Source: Ferrovibrio sp046294345
GTDB lineage: Bacteria; Pseudomonadota; Alphaproteobacteria; Ferrovibrionales; Ferrovibrionaceae
Length of the DNA: 64,000 nucleotides
Reading direction: 5' to 3'
NCBI GenBank assembly: GCA_046294345.1
Contig: JBKBJT010000001.1
Span: 62,001 to 126,000 of the forward strand
The position numbers were made by a program, and so were the translations under genes. The notes beneath the pieces are model-generated. The model was not told the DNA's origin. It made no database searches and was given only the letters and a program-made list of their open reading frames with translations. Below, in pieces: positions 24,255 to 32,844 of the stretch. Position 1 is the stretch's first letter. Every line of letters starts with the position of its first letter.

Positions 24255-24335
24255 TATCCATCCAATTCGGAGGAACCGGCAAGCCTGCGTCACTTTGTCG
24301 TACGGCGGCGCGGTGAATCGGTGTAAACTGTGCGC

Positions 24336-24701
24336 ATGACTGCCGGTTTGGCCAATGCACTCCGCCTTCTGGTCGCCATCGGGCTCCTTCTGGGTCCGCT
24401 GGCGCCGATGAGCGCCTATTGTGCGCCGGCCGGTGATACCGCTACGGCTCAGTCTCTAACCGAGACGGCATACGCGGCATCAGGTCACGATTGCTGCGGC
24501 GAAGCCGATCAGGCCAGTCTCGATGGCAAGCCTGATTTGCAGAAATGCGAGGTCGGCTGCATTGCGGTCCCGGGCCTGACCCTGCCCATGCAATCCGCGA
24601 TGACCCGGCTTATTGTCACGGCCGAGCCTTCATTCGCCATCCGCGGCATCGCCGACTGGCTGCCGCCGCCGCTTTACGATCCGCCGATTCTCCGCTCCTG
24701 A
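24336..24701 (+). CDS. Small exported Cys-containing protein (DUF2946-like), unknown function
   Basis: 121 residues from ATG 24336. A signal segment (ALRLLVAIGLLLGPLAPMSAYCA) is followed by GHDCCGEADQ and KCEVGCIAVPGLTLPM, giving CC and C-x-x-x-C motifs that could bind copper. The C-terminal DWLPPPLYDPPILRS is proline rich. It lies 59 bp before cusC, matching the place of the Cys-rich gene at 18973 ahead of the other TolC-type gene. This looks like a small conserved partner of these channels. Confidence 0.6.
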   Translation: MTAGLANALRLLVAIGLLLGPLAPMSAYCAPAGDTATAQSLTETAYAASGHDCCGEADQASLDGKPDLQKCEVGCIAVPGLTLPMQSAMTRLIVTAEPSFAIRGIADWLPPPLYDPPILRS

Positions 24702-24760
24702 CCTGACCAACGGTCCGGCTTGCCGGGCCATGTCCGACGTCTGGAGACGGAGCATTTTCC

Positions 24761-26041
24761 ATGTTCAAACCTTTTGTATGGCATGGTGCCGTGGGCGCCA
24801 TGCTGGTGCTGATTGCCACGGCCGGTGTCCCGGTCCCGGCTCAGCCCGCGCTTGCGCAGCCCGCTTTGGGCGCCGAGCTGTCCTGGTTGCTGGCGAGCGC
24901 ACGCAGCCAGAACCCCGATATCGCGATCGCGGCACTTGAGCGCGACATGGCGGCCGCGCGCGCCTCGGCCGCCGACAGCCTTGCCGATCCGATGTTCCGG
25001 GTCGAATTCAACGACAATACGCGTTCGTCCGGCCTGCTGCCCGACCAGTTGGGCTTCCGCAAATACATGCTGGAGCAAAGCTTCCCATTGGGCGGCAAGC
25101 GTGGCTTACGTCGCAGCATCGCAGATGCCGACACGGCGGATGCGCAGGCGCGTCAGGATCAGGCCGTCAACGAACTGGTTGCGCGGATCAAGACCGTGCA
25201 GGCGCAGCGCCATCTCGCCCAGGCGGGTTTGCGCATTCTCGGCGAGCAACGCGGCCTTCTGGATCGCACCGTCGATGCGGCGGATCGCGGCTATGCGCAG
25301 GGGCGAACCGGCCAGGAAGGTGCACTCAGCAGCCGCCTGGCCCGCAATCGGCTGGAGACCGAGATTGTGCGCCTGCAGGGCGATATCCGGCAGCTCGATG
25401 CCCGGATGAACGGACTGCTTGGTCGGGACACCAGCGCCATTCTGCAGCCGCCGCTTGGATTCGTACCGATGCCGAGACCGGAGCGGTTGCAGTTCGAGGG
25501 CCTCATCGCAGAAGCACTTGACCGCAATCCGCAATTCCGTCAGCTGGCGGCCCGCGGCGCCGGCGCCGACGCCAGGCGGCGGCTTGCGGATGCCGACTGG
25601 GTTCCCGATGTCTCGCTCGGGATCGGCACGATCGAGCAGGATCTCGGGGTCCGGGCCTACGAGGCTTACGTCTCGCTGAACATTCCGCTGCGCGGTGGCT
25701 TACGGGATGCCAGGAAGAACGAGGCGATTGCCGAGCAGAGCGCTGTCCGGGTGCGCCGCCAGGCCATCGAACTGGAACTTGCCTCGAATTTGCGCGAGAT
25801 GCTGGCCGGCCTGGAAGCCCAGAAGCGCATCGAGGATTTAAGTGGCGGCAGCATCCTGTCCCAGGCGAGGGCAGCCCTGAACGCCCAGCTGCGCGCCTAT
25901 GAGCAGGGCAGTGGCGGCTTCGCCGACCTGGTGCAGGCGCAGAGCCGGCTGCGTGAGGTTGAACTGGATGGCATCCGCGCCCAGGCCGAGCAGCGCCGTT
26001 TGCTGGCCGAAATCGAACGTCTGGTCGGAGGTGACCTATGA
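24761..26041 (+). CDS. cusC: TolC-family outer-membrane factor of the CusCBA system
   Basis: 426 residues with a signal peptide (AMLVLIATAGVPVPAQPALA) and no lipobox. Two OEP repeats with long helices are visible: SRLARNRLETEIVRLQGDIRQLDARMNGLL, and a second copy near SVRVRRQAIELELASNLREML. It ends in an ATGA overlap with the adaptor gene, so the three genes cusC-cusB-cusA are translationally coupled. It forms the outer-membrane exit duct for Cu(I) taken from the periplasm by CusA. Confidence 0.9.
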   Translation: MFKPFVWHGAVGAMLVLIATAGVPVPAQPALAQPALGAELSWLLASARSQNPDIAIAALERDMAAARASAADSLADPMFRVEFNDNTRSSGLLPDQLGFRKYMLEQSFPLGGKRGLRRSIADADTADAQARQDQAVNELVARIKTVQAQRHLAQAGLRILGEQRGLLDRTVDAADRGYAQGRTGQEGALSSRLARNRLETEIVRLQGDIRQLDARMNGLLGRDTSAILQPPLGFVPMPRPERLQFEGLIAEALDRNPQFRQLAARGAGADARRRLADADWVPDVSLGIGTIEQDLGVRAYEAYVSLNIPLRGGLRDARKNEAIAEQSAVRVRRQAIELELASNLREMLAGLEAQKRIEDLSGGSILSQARAALNAQLRAYEQGSGGFADLVQAQSRLREVELDGIRAQAEQRRLLAEIERLVGGDL

Positions 26042-27372
26042 CCCGTCCCCATTTCATTCTTGCCGGTTTTGCAATCGCGGCATTGGCCGGCGCGGCCGGG
26101 TATTCCGTCGGGACCCAAGGATGGCTAGGCCTGCGCGGCAGGGATGCCGGCATGCCGGCTATGGCAGCCGCCCAACCGGCGGCGGAAGCCTCCAAGCAGG
26201 AGAGGAAGCTGCTCTATTATCGCAATCCGATGGGCCTGCCTGACGTCTCGCCGGTTCCGAAGAAGGACTGGATGGGCATGGATTACATCCCCGTTTACGA
26301 AGGCGAGGAAGAAGGCCTCGATCGCGGCATCAAGCTCAGCCCGCAAAAGATCCAGCTGCTCGGCGTCCGCACGGAAGAGGCCCGCAGCCGCATGTTGTCG
26401 CGGCCGGTGCGCGCGACCGCCAGCTTCCAGTTCGACGAGCGCCGCCAGGTCGATGTGACCGTCAAATACGAGGCCTGGATCGAGAAGCTGCTCGTTAATG
26501 CCACCGCCGAACCGGTCAAGGCCGGACAGACCCTGATGCTGGTCTACAGCCCGGCCATGGTGCAGGCCCAGGAGGAGTATCTGCTGGCCGCCCGCCTGCG
26601 CGATGAGACTCCCTCTGACGACAGGGCCGCCCGCAGTGACGCGGATCGCCTCGTCCAGGGCGCGCTGGCGCGGCTGCGCAACCTCGATCTGCCCAGAACC
26701 GCGCAGGACCGCCTGCTGCGCAGCGGCCAGGTCAGCCGGCAATTCGCCATTGCGGCCCCCATTCAGGGCCTCGTGCTGGACAAGGCCGTAGTCGAGGGCA
26801 TGCGCATCATGCCGGGGGAGCGGCTCTATCGGTTGGTCGACGACAGCCAGCTTTGGCTGCAGGCCGAAGTTTTCGAGCAGGATCTCGGGCTGATCAAACC
26901 AGGCCAGCCGGTCGAGATCGCGGTGAATGCCTATCCCACCCGTAAATTCGTCGGCAAAGTCGCTTTCATTTATCCAGCGGTGAATCGGGACACGCGCACC
27001 GCGAGAGTGCGGATCGAGGTGCCGAATCCGGATGGTGCATTGAAGGCTGACATGTATGCCTCGGTGCTGCTGAATACCCAGGGCGCCGCCGAAGAGACGC
27101 TGGCCATTCCGGAAAGCGCGGTGATCGACAGCGGCCTCCGTCAAATCGCCATCGTCGATATCGGCATGGGCCGTTTCGATCCGCGCGAGGTCAAGCTTGG
27201 TGCGCGCGGTGACGGTTATGTCGAGGTGCGCGACGGCCTGGAGGAAGGCGAAGCCGTGGTCGTGCAGGCAAATTTCCTGCTCGACGCCGAAGCCAATCTG
27301 AAGGCCGCCCTGCAGTCCTTCATGCCGCCGGCGGCTGACCATCAATCTCATGGCCAGGGGGCACCGAAATGA
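26038..27372 (+). CDS. cusB: Periplasmic adaptor (membrane-fusion protein) of a Cu/heavy-metal RND pump
   Basis: 444 residues. An N-terminal membrane anchor or signal is followed by a YHMP-like segment (LLYYRNPMGLPDVSPVPKKDWMGMDYIPVY, residues about 58-87), seen in CusB/CzcB of soil bacteria. Next come a lipoyl-type barrel-sandwich hybrid, an alpha-hairpin (EEYLLAARLRDETPSDDRAARSDADRLVQGALARLRNLD) and a beta-barrel (LWLQAEVFEQDLGLIKPGQPVEI). It passes metal from the CusF-like chaperone into the pump. It overlaps the cusC and cusA reading frames by 4 bp on each side. Confidence 0.92.
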   Translation: MTRPHFILAGFAIAALAGAAGYSVGTQGWLGLRGRDAGMPAMAAAQPAAEASKQERKLLYYRNPMGLPDVSPVPKKDWMGMDYIPVYEGEEEGLDRGIKLSPQKIQLLGVRTEEARSRMLSRPVRATASFQFDERRQVDVTVKYEAWIEKLLVNATAEPVKAGQTLMLVYSPAMVQAQEEYLLAARLRDETPSDDRAARSDADRLVQGALARLRNLDLPRTAQDRLLRSGQVSRQFAIAAPIQGLVLDKAVVEGMRIMPGERLYRLVDDSQLWLQAEVFEQDLGLIKPGQPVEIAVNAYPTRKFVGKVAFIYPAVNRDTRTARVRIEVPNPDGALKADMYASVLLNTQGAAEETLAIPESAVIDSGLRQIAIVDIGMGRFDPREVKLGARGDGYVEVRDGLEEGEAVVVQANFLLDAEANLKAALQSFMPPAADHQSHGQGAPK

Positions 27373-30300
27373 TTGCCGCCCTGATCCGCTGGTCGAGCCG
27401 CAACATCTTTCTGGTGCTGTTTGCGACCCTGTTCCTGAGCGCGGCCGGCCTTGTTGCTCTGAGCCGGCTGCCGCTCGATGCCATCCCCGACCTCTCCGAT
27501 ACCCAGGTGATCGTCTACACCGAATATCCGGGCCAGGCGCCGCAGGTGGTGGAGGACCAGGTCACCTACCCGCTCACCTCGGCGATGCTGAATGTGCCCC
27601 GCTCCAAGGTTGTGCGCGGTTTTTCATACTTTGGCGTGTCCTTCGTCTATGTAATCTTCGAGGAAGGCACCGACCTCTACTGGGCGCGCAGCCGGGTGCT
27701 GGAATATCTCAATTTCGCGACCAAACGGCTGCCGGCCGGCATCACGCCGGCATTGGGTCCCGATGCGACCGGTGTCGGCTGGGTCTACCAGTATGCCGTC
27801 ACTGGGGCACAGAAGACGCTGGCCGAGCTGCGCAGCCTGCAGGACTGGAATTTCCGCTACCAGTTGTCCAAGTCGGACGGAGTAGCAGAGATCGCTTCTG
27901 CCGGTGGCTTCGTGAAGCAGTATCAGGTCGTGGTCGATCCCCGGAAATTGCAGGCCTTCAACATTCCGCTTGAGCGGGTTGCCGAAGCGATCCGGCAGAG
28001 CAACCGGGATGTCGGTGGCCGGGTGATCGAGATGGCCGAGACCGAATTCATGGTGCGCGGCCGCGGCTACCTGCGCAACCTGGCTGATATTGGCCAGATC
28101 GTCCTGAAAGCCGATGGCGGCACGCCGGTGCGGGTGTCCGATGTTGCTCGCGTCGAACTGGGTCCGGACGAGCGCCGCGGCATCACCGAGCTGAATGGCG
28201 AAGGCGAAGTGGTGAGCGGCACGGTCATCCAGCGGGCCGGCCAGAATGCACTCGCCGTGATCGACGGGGTCAAGGAACGCATCAATGAGATGAAATCGAG
28301 TCTGCCCGAGGGTGTCGACATCGTGACGGTCTACGACCGCTCGGAATTGATCCGGCGCGCGGTCGCCACGCTCAAATCGACACTCATTGAGGAATCGATC
28401 GTTGTGGCGCTCGTCTGCTTTATCTTTCTGCTGCATGTCCGCAGCGCGCTGGTTGCGATCGTCACCCTGCCGGTCGGCATCCTGATCGCCATCATCATGA
28501 TGGAGGCTTTTGGCATCACCTCGAACATCATGAGCCTGGGCGGCATCGCCATCGCCGTCGGCGCCATGGTCGATGCCGCCATCGTGATGATCGAGAACGC
28601 CCATAAGCGACTGGAGCGTGCCGGTCCGGATGCCGACCGGGTCAAGGTTCTGACCGAGGCAGCCGTGGAGGTCGGACCATCGCTCTTTTTCAGCCTGCTG
28701 ATCATCACAGTGTCCTTCATCCCGATCTTCGCGCTCGAAGCCCAGGAAGGCCGGCTGTTCAAGCCGCTGGCCTATACCAAGACCTTCGCCATGGCGGGGG
28801 CAGCACTGCTCTCGGTGACGCTGGTGCCGGCGCTGATGGTGCTGCTGATCCGCGGCAAAATCGTGCCCGAGCACCGCAACCCGGTGAACCGGCTGCTTAT
28901 CGCCGCCTACCGGCCGGTGATCGACCTGGTGCTTCGCGCCAAGGGGCTGACGATCGCGATTGCCATCCTGGCTTTGGGCTTGAGCTGGATTCCGCTGTCC
29001 CGCATCGGCACGGAATTCATGCCGAACCTGAATGAAGGCACCATCCAGTATATGCCGGTGACCCTGCCCGGACTCTCGATCGCCAAGGCGGCCGAGCTGG
29101 TGCAGACCCAGAACAAGATCATCAAAAGCTTCCAGGAGGTCGACAGCGTCTTCGGCAAGGCCGGCCGGATCAATTCGGCGACCGACCCGGCACCGACCGA
29201 GATGTTCGAAACCGTTATCAACCTGAAGCCGCAATCGCAATGGCGGCCGGGCGTGACCGTCGACAGCCTGATCCGGGAGATGGACCAGGCGTTGCAGATC
29301 CCGGGCGTTTCCAATGCCTGGACCATGCCGATCAAGATGCGCACCGACATGCTATCGACCGGCATCCGCACCACGCTCGGGATCAAGCTGTTCGGACCGG
29401 ACCTGGCCGAACTCGACGGCCTTGCCAGGAAGATCGAGGTCAGCCTGCGCAAGGTTCAGGGCACGTCGAGCGCCTTTGCCGAGCGTGTGATCGGCGGCTA
29501 TTACCTTACCATCGAACCGGACCGCCTGGCGCTTGCCCGGCATGGCATATCCGTCGACACCCTGCAGAATGTCATCGCCATGGCGCTGGGCGGCGAGATG
29601 GTGACCAATACCGTGGAAGGCCGTGAGCGCTATGGTGTGATCGTCCGTTACCCGCGTGAATTGCGGTCCAGCCCCCAGGCCATTGCGCGCGAGGTTCTGG
29701 TACCGCTGCCCAACGGCGCCATGGTGCCGCTCGGGCAACTGGCGAGCACCAGGCTGGAACAGGGGCCGACCGGAATCCGCACCGAGAATGCCCAGCTTGC
29801 GGTCTATGTCTTCATCGACGTGCAGGGCCGCGATATCGGCTCCTATGTGGCCGATGCACAGGACCTGCTATCCCGCGAGATTCAGGTGCCGAAAGGCGTG
29901 ACGCTCGCATGGAGCGGCCAGTATGAGTATCTAGAACGGGCCAAGCAGCGCCTCGGCATTGTCGTCCCGGCGACGCTCTTCGTCATCATGCTGCTTCTGT
30001 ACCTTAACTTCCGGCGCATGACAGAGACCCTGATCGTGATGCTGAGCCTGCCCTTCGCCCTGATCGGCGGCCTGTGGCTGATGGACTGGATGGGTTTCAA
30101 CTTCAGCGTCGCGGTCGCAGTCGGTTTCATTGCGCTGGCCGGCGTCGCCGCCGAAACCGGGGTTATCATGCTGATCTACCTCGATCATGCGCTCCGGGAC
30201 CGGCAGGCACTCTGCCGCACGGAAGGACGGGTGTTTACGCGCGGCGACCTGCGGGCGGCGATCATCGAAGGCGCCGTCGACCGCGTGCGGCCCAAGGCCA

Positions 30301-30485
30301 TGACGGTGATCACCATCATGGCAGGCCTGTTGCCAATCCTGTGGATCACCGGGACCGGTTCGGAGGTGATGCAGCGCATCGCCGTGCCGATGATCGGCGG
30401 CATGGTGTCCTCCACGCTCCTCACCCTGATCGTGATCCCGGCGATTTATGCCGTGATCAAGCAGCGCAATATCCCGAAGATATGA
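27369..30485 (+). CDS. cusA: CusA/CzcA-family heavy-metal efflux RND transporter
   Basis: 1038 residues, the normal size. Twelve membrane spans and two large periplasmic loops are visible. Motifs include RLPLDAIPDLSDTQVIV near the start, the TM4 proton-relay segment AVGAMVDAAIVMIENAHKRLE, FIPIFALEAQEGRLFKPLA, and SNAWTMPIKMRTDMLSTGIR, which contains Met residues in the area that binds Cu(I)/Ag(I) in CusA. With CusB and CusC it exports Cu(I) out of the periplasm. Substrate preference for copper is inferred from these Met residues and from the copper-only neighbourhood. Confidence 0.94.
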   Translation: MIAALIRWSSRNIFLVLFATLFLSAAGLVALSRLPLDAIPDLSDTQVIVYTEYPGQAPQVVEDQVTYPLTSAMLNVPRSKVVRGFSYFGVSFVYVIFEEGTDLYWARSRVLEYLNFATKRLPAGITPALGPDATGVGWVYQYAVTGAQKTLAELRSLQDWNFRYQLSKSDGVAEIASAGGFVKQYQVVVDPRKLQAFNIPLERVAEAIRQSNRDVGGRVIEMAETEFMVRGRGYLRNLADIGQIVLKADGGTPVRVSDVARVELGPDERRGITELNGEGEVVSGTVIQRAGQNALAVIDGVKERINEMKSSLPEGVDIVTVYDRSELIRRAVATLKSTLIEESIVVALVCFIFLLHVRSALVAIVTLPVGILIAIIMMEAFGITSNIMSLGGIAIAVGAMVDAAIVMIENAHKRLERAGPDADRVKVLTEAAVEVGPSLFFSLLIITVSFIPIFALEAQEGRLFKPLAYTKTFAMAGAALLSVTLVPALMVLLIRGKIVPEHRNPVNRLLIAAYRPVIDLVLRAKGLTIAIAILALGLSWIPLSRIGTEFMPNLNEGTIQYMPVTLPGLSIAKAAELVQTQNKIIKSFQEVDSVFGKAGRINSATDPAPTEMFETVINLKPQSQWRPGVTVDSLIREMDQALQIPGVSNAWTMPIKMRTDMLSTGIRTTLGIKLFGPDLAELDGLARKIEVSLRKVQGTSSAFAERVIGGYYLTIEPDRLALARHGISVDTLQNVIAMALGGEMVTNTVEGRERYGVIVRYPRELRSSPQAIAREVLVPLPNGAMVPLGQLASTRLEQGPTGIRTENAQLAVYVFIDVQGRDIGSYVADAQDLLSREIQVPKGVTLAWSGQYEYLERAKQRLGIVVPATLFVIMLLLYLNFRRMTETLIVMLSLPFALIGGLWLMDWMGFNFSVAVAVGFIALAGVAAETGVIMLIYLDHALRDRQALCRTEGRVFTRGDLRAAIIEGAVDRVRPKAMTVITIMAGLLPILWITGTGSEVMQRIAVPMIGGMVSSTLLTLIVIPAIYAVIKQRNIPKI

Positions 30486-30496
30486 AGGAGGCCGCC

Positions 30497-30943
30497 ATGA
30501 ACCGTCGTTCCTTTCTGATGCTGACTCTGTCTGTTGCGGTGATGCCGCTTGCTCCGGTCTGGGCTGCGGAAAGCATCCATGTGCTGAAAACCTCCGGCTG
30601 CGGCTGCTGCAGCGCCTGGATCACCCATCTGCGCAAGGCCGGCTTCCAGGTCACAGCCAAGGATGTCCCGATGGCCGCCCTCAATCAGGAGAAGCTGAGC
30701 GCCGGACTGACGCCGGAGCTTTCGTCGTGCCATACCGCCCGGGTGGATGGCTATGTGATCGAAGGCCATGTTCCGGCCGGGGATATCAGGCGATTGCTGC
30801 ACGAACGGCCTGCTGCACTCGGCCTGACGGTTCCCGGCATGCCCGTAGGTTCGCCCGGCATGGAAACCGGGGACCCGGAAGCTTACGAGGTTCTGTTGTT
30901 TTCCAGGGATGGAACGACCAGCGTCTATTCCCGCTACTCGTAA
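30497..30943 (+). CDS. DUF411 periplasmic metal-binding protein
   Basis: 148 residues from ATG 30497 (GAAGGAG upstream). A signal peptide (FLMLTLSVAVMPLAPVWAAE) precedes the DUF411 core: HVLKTSGCGCCSAWITHLRKAGFQV, ELSSCHTARVDGYVIEGHVPAGDI, and LTVPGMPVGSPGME. The CGCC and S-C-H-T motifs suggest Cu binding. DUF411 proteins accompany copper and silver resistance genes. It is the last gene of the copper unit, only 114 bp before the internal right transposon end. Confidence 0.9.
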   Translation: MNRRSFLMLTLSVAVMPLAPVWAAESIHVLKTSGCGCCSAWITHLRKAGFQVTAKDVPMAALNQEKLSAGLTPELSSCHTARVDGYVIEGHVPAGDIRRLLHERPAALGLTVPGMPVGSPGMETGDPEAYEVLLFSRDGTTSVYSRYS

Positions 30944-30979
30944 ATCGGCGCCCTGACTCCCGGTCTCTGTCGCTTGAAC

Positions 30980-31019
30980 GCGGCGATGCCCGTGCAGGGC
31001 ATTCCTGCCCAGGCGCCGC
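30980..31019. terminator. Bipartite hairpin after the copper operon
   Basis: Outer arms GCGGCG / CGCCGC (30980-30985 and 31014-31019) enclose an inner stem ATGCCC-GTGCA-GGGCAT (30986-31002). There is no T-run, so this may be a factor-dependent stop or mRNA 3'-end protector. Confidence 0.4.
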
Positions 31020-31057
31020 ATTTCAGCCATGCCCGACGCTTAAGGTCTCTGCTTTCG

Positions 31058-31127
31058 CGTTTGCATTTATTGCGTCAATCAGTTGCAGGATATGGGTGCC
31101 TTGTTGCGAGATATGGGTATCCCGACA
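31058..31127. repeat. Internal right transposon end R1
   Basis: 70 bp that are identical base for base to 59432-59501. TTGC cores of presumed TnsB sites start at 31061, 31083 and 31104 (22- and 21-bp steps), and the end closes with GGGTATCCCGACA. The exact identity contrasts with the diverged left ends and suggests a recent duplication or recombination event. Confidence 0.9.
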
Positions 31128-31133
31128 CGCGAC

Positions 31134-31281
31134 TGTCGGGATACCCATATCTTGCAAGTTTGCATCTTATAAGTACCTGATCCAGCGTAGATAATTATTG
31201 GCAAGATTGTCGCTTCAGACGGAAATTCTGCAAAAATCCGAGGCGATTTCCTCATAAGATGCAAATTTTCTTGACCATGCG
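31134..31281. repeat. Internal left transposon end L2
   Basis: 148 bp starting TGTCGGGATACCCATA with GCAA cores at offsets 20, 96 and 127, identical in spacing to L1. With the preceding right end it forms a 24-bp inverted repeat (one mismatch) around the 6-bp spacer CGCGAC at 31128-31133. Confidence 0.88.
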
Positions 31282-31405
31282 TTTTCGCCATCAGACCCGC
31301 GGTTCCACCGCCGACAACCAAGAGGACGGTATCCACGATTTCGGTCTTGTTCTGGCAGGCCGTCATGCTGGTACCGTTCTTGGCTGGGGTTGTTGCCAGC
31401 TTCAC
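31281..31405 (-). pseudogene. N-terminal fragment of an FAD-dependent oxidoreductase
   Basis: The minus-strand frame contains DTVLLVVGGGTAGLMA, an FAD-binding Rossmann motif as in flavin-dependent halogenases or oxidoreductases. It then runs straight into the left transposon end L2 and stops. Only about 40 residues remain, so the gene was truncated when the element's cargo border formed. The exact family cannot be named. Confidence 0.45.
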
Positions 31406-31481
31406 GCACGGCCGTCGCCAGAATAAGCAATTAGTTGCTGCGACGGATCAATTCCCGAACCGCTCTCTACGCCCGGCCCTT

Positions 31482-32828
31482 TTATTTGGGACAGCGAACC
31501 CGAAATTCGGTAGGACTTCCCCAAGCGTCCAACCTAACTCCGGATACTTTGTGGATATTTATGGATTCAACATCAATAGCAAGCGCGGGAACCCGATCAT
31601 CAATCCAAGGGGGAGGTCTGCGCGAGGAGAATGGGCTCCACTCTGTCTCCACTTCCTCTTCCGCGAGAGGAACAGCCGATATTGAGGTGGGACTCGCGCC
31701 TAGGCTGAGTTTGAAATCTTTGTATGGCAATTCTTCCACAACAGAAGCATGGTGCAACAGCACTATGTTAAAGCCGTCTCCGTCGTACTGCGTTGATCGA
31801 TAGATTATGCCATCGATCTGAGGCCGCAATTTGTGCTCAAGGTAGGCAGCTACAATTTGCGTCGGAACGTATTCCAGAGCCTCTTCGCCGGGCATGACAG
31901 GCTGAGATATGCGTTCATTCAAACTTTTCATAAATTCAACTCTGGATCTCTTCTCTGCAAAGCGCGGGTCACAGAAGCTGCCAAATTCGTCAAGCGCATC
32001 TTCGAGGACAGGGAGATCTAACAACTTGAGAGGCCTCAATACCTTGAAGCATGCCACCACAACCTGACTTCCAACCGGCGCGCGAATTTCTGATAGGCAA
32101 ACGTCGGGGTTCGTTGCACCGTAGAAAACTGGCACGCCATAGGCGTTCATGCGACCAGCCGCCGCCCTTCCCCCAGGCGGCGGACCCAACTGATTATACG
32201 GATCCTCAAGATATATTCTCAGCTGGCCGTCCGAGGATGCGTAGCGGCCTCTATAGATCGGAAAATCGGAGTCAGGCCCCACTTCGCGGATCACTGCATT
32301 TCCCTTGGCGGATCGAAGCTTGTGAACACCTTCGAAAATATCTGTAAGAATCTCCTCGATCTTCGGGTCAAAATAGCGCGCTCGAGTTTTAACCTTAAGC
32401 ACAAAATCATCCCAAGCCATTTCATGCTGAAACGACCGAGCAGGCCTCAGCTCATATAGCTCCTCTTCCTCGTAACGAAAGATCTCTTCACTGTCCGCAA
32501 TGGGATTGTAGTAGTCGGACAAGTAACTGCTCACAGCACGCGCGATTTCTGATTTGCAAAGAGCGATTTCCTCTATCCAGTTCACGAGGCGCTTGCCTTC
32601 TGGCTTAGGGTGCCGTTCTATACCCCAGATGCTTAGCTCAAGTGGGCGGAAGTGCTGTTGTAGAACCTCGTGCACCCATTCCGCTAGATCAGTAAGACCT
32701 ACACATATGTCAGTCTTGCTGCAGAAGGAGCATGTATCCCGCTCACCTAGACTTTTTGCCGACGCAGAAAGATACGCGTCCTGGAAACATTCAATGCATA
32801 CAATACGAGTTTCGGTTTCTGAGACCAT
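31482..32828 (-). CDS. RES-domain protein with zinc-ribbon/HEPN-like N-terminus (predicted NAD+-degrading effector)
   Basis: 448 residues, last gene of a three-gene run, 16 bp after the protease gene. The N-terminus has a Cys-rich ribbon (C11, C14, C33, C36) followed by a mostly helical region (about 45-185) that fits the HEPN/RES N-terminal family. Residues 190-350 form a RES domain: IYRGRYASS (Arg193), GRMNAYGVPVFYGATNPDVCLSEIR (Glu247) and later FGSFCDP. RES proteins are NAD+ phosphorylases or NADases used as toxins. The gene is visibly AT-richer than the island's copper genes. Its toxic role is inferred from the domain. No separate Xre/RES antitoxin gene is present beside it. Confidence 0.8.
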   Translation of the reverse strand: MVSETETRIVCIECFQDAYLSASAKSLGERDTCSFCSKTDICVGLTDLAEWVHEVLQQHFRPLELSIWGIERHPKPEGKRLVNWIEEIALCKSEIARAVSSYLSDYYNPIADSEEIFRYEEEELYELRPARSFQHEMAWDDFVLKVKTRARYFDPKIEEILTDIFEGVHKLRSAKGNAVIREVGPDSDFPIYRGRYASSDGQLRIYLEDPYNQLGPPPGGRAAAGRMNAYGVPVFYGATNPDVCLSEIRAPVGSQVVVACFKVLRPLKLLDLPVLEDALDEFGSFCDPRFAEKRSRVEFMKSLNERISQPVMPGEEALEYVPTQIVAAYLEHKLRPQIDGIIYRSTQYDGDGFNIVLLHHASVVEELPYKDFKLSLGASPTSISAVPLAEEEVETEWSPFSSRRPPPWIDDRVPALAIDVESINIHKVSGVRLDAWGSPTEFRVRCPK

Positions 32829-32844
32829 ATGATGCTATCGGCGC

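Larger units (their letters stand above)
14600..31127. mobile_element. Unit 1: copper-resistance passenger with Tn7-like ends
   Basis: This unit is bounded by left end 14600-14747 and internal right end 31058-31127. The latter is identical over 70 bp to the outer right end of the island. It holds seventeen copper-handling or associated genes on the plus strand and no recombinase. It could therefore move only in trans, for instance using the TnsABC of unit 2, or by recombination. Confidence 0.8.

Noticed and set aside
31128..31133. CGCGAC spacer as a target duplication of unit 2
   Set aside because: The five bases after the outer right end are ATGGC, not GCGAC, so it cannot be a duplication made by unit 2 at this place.
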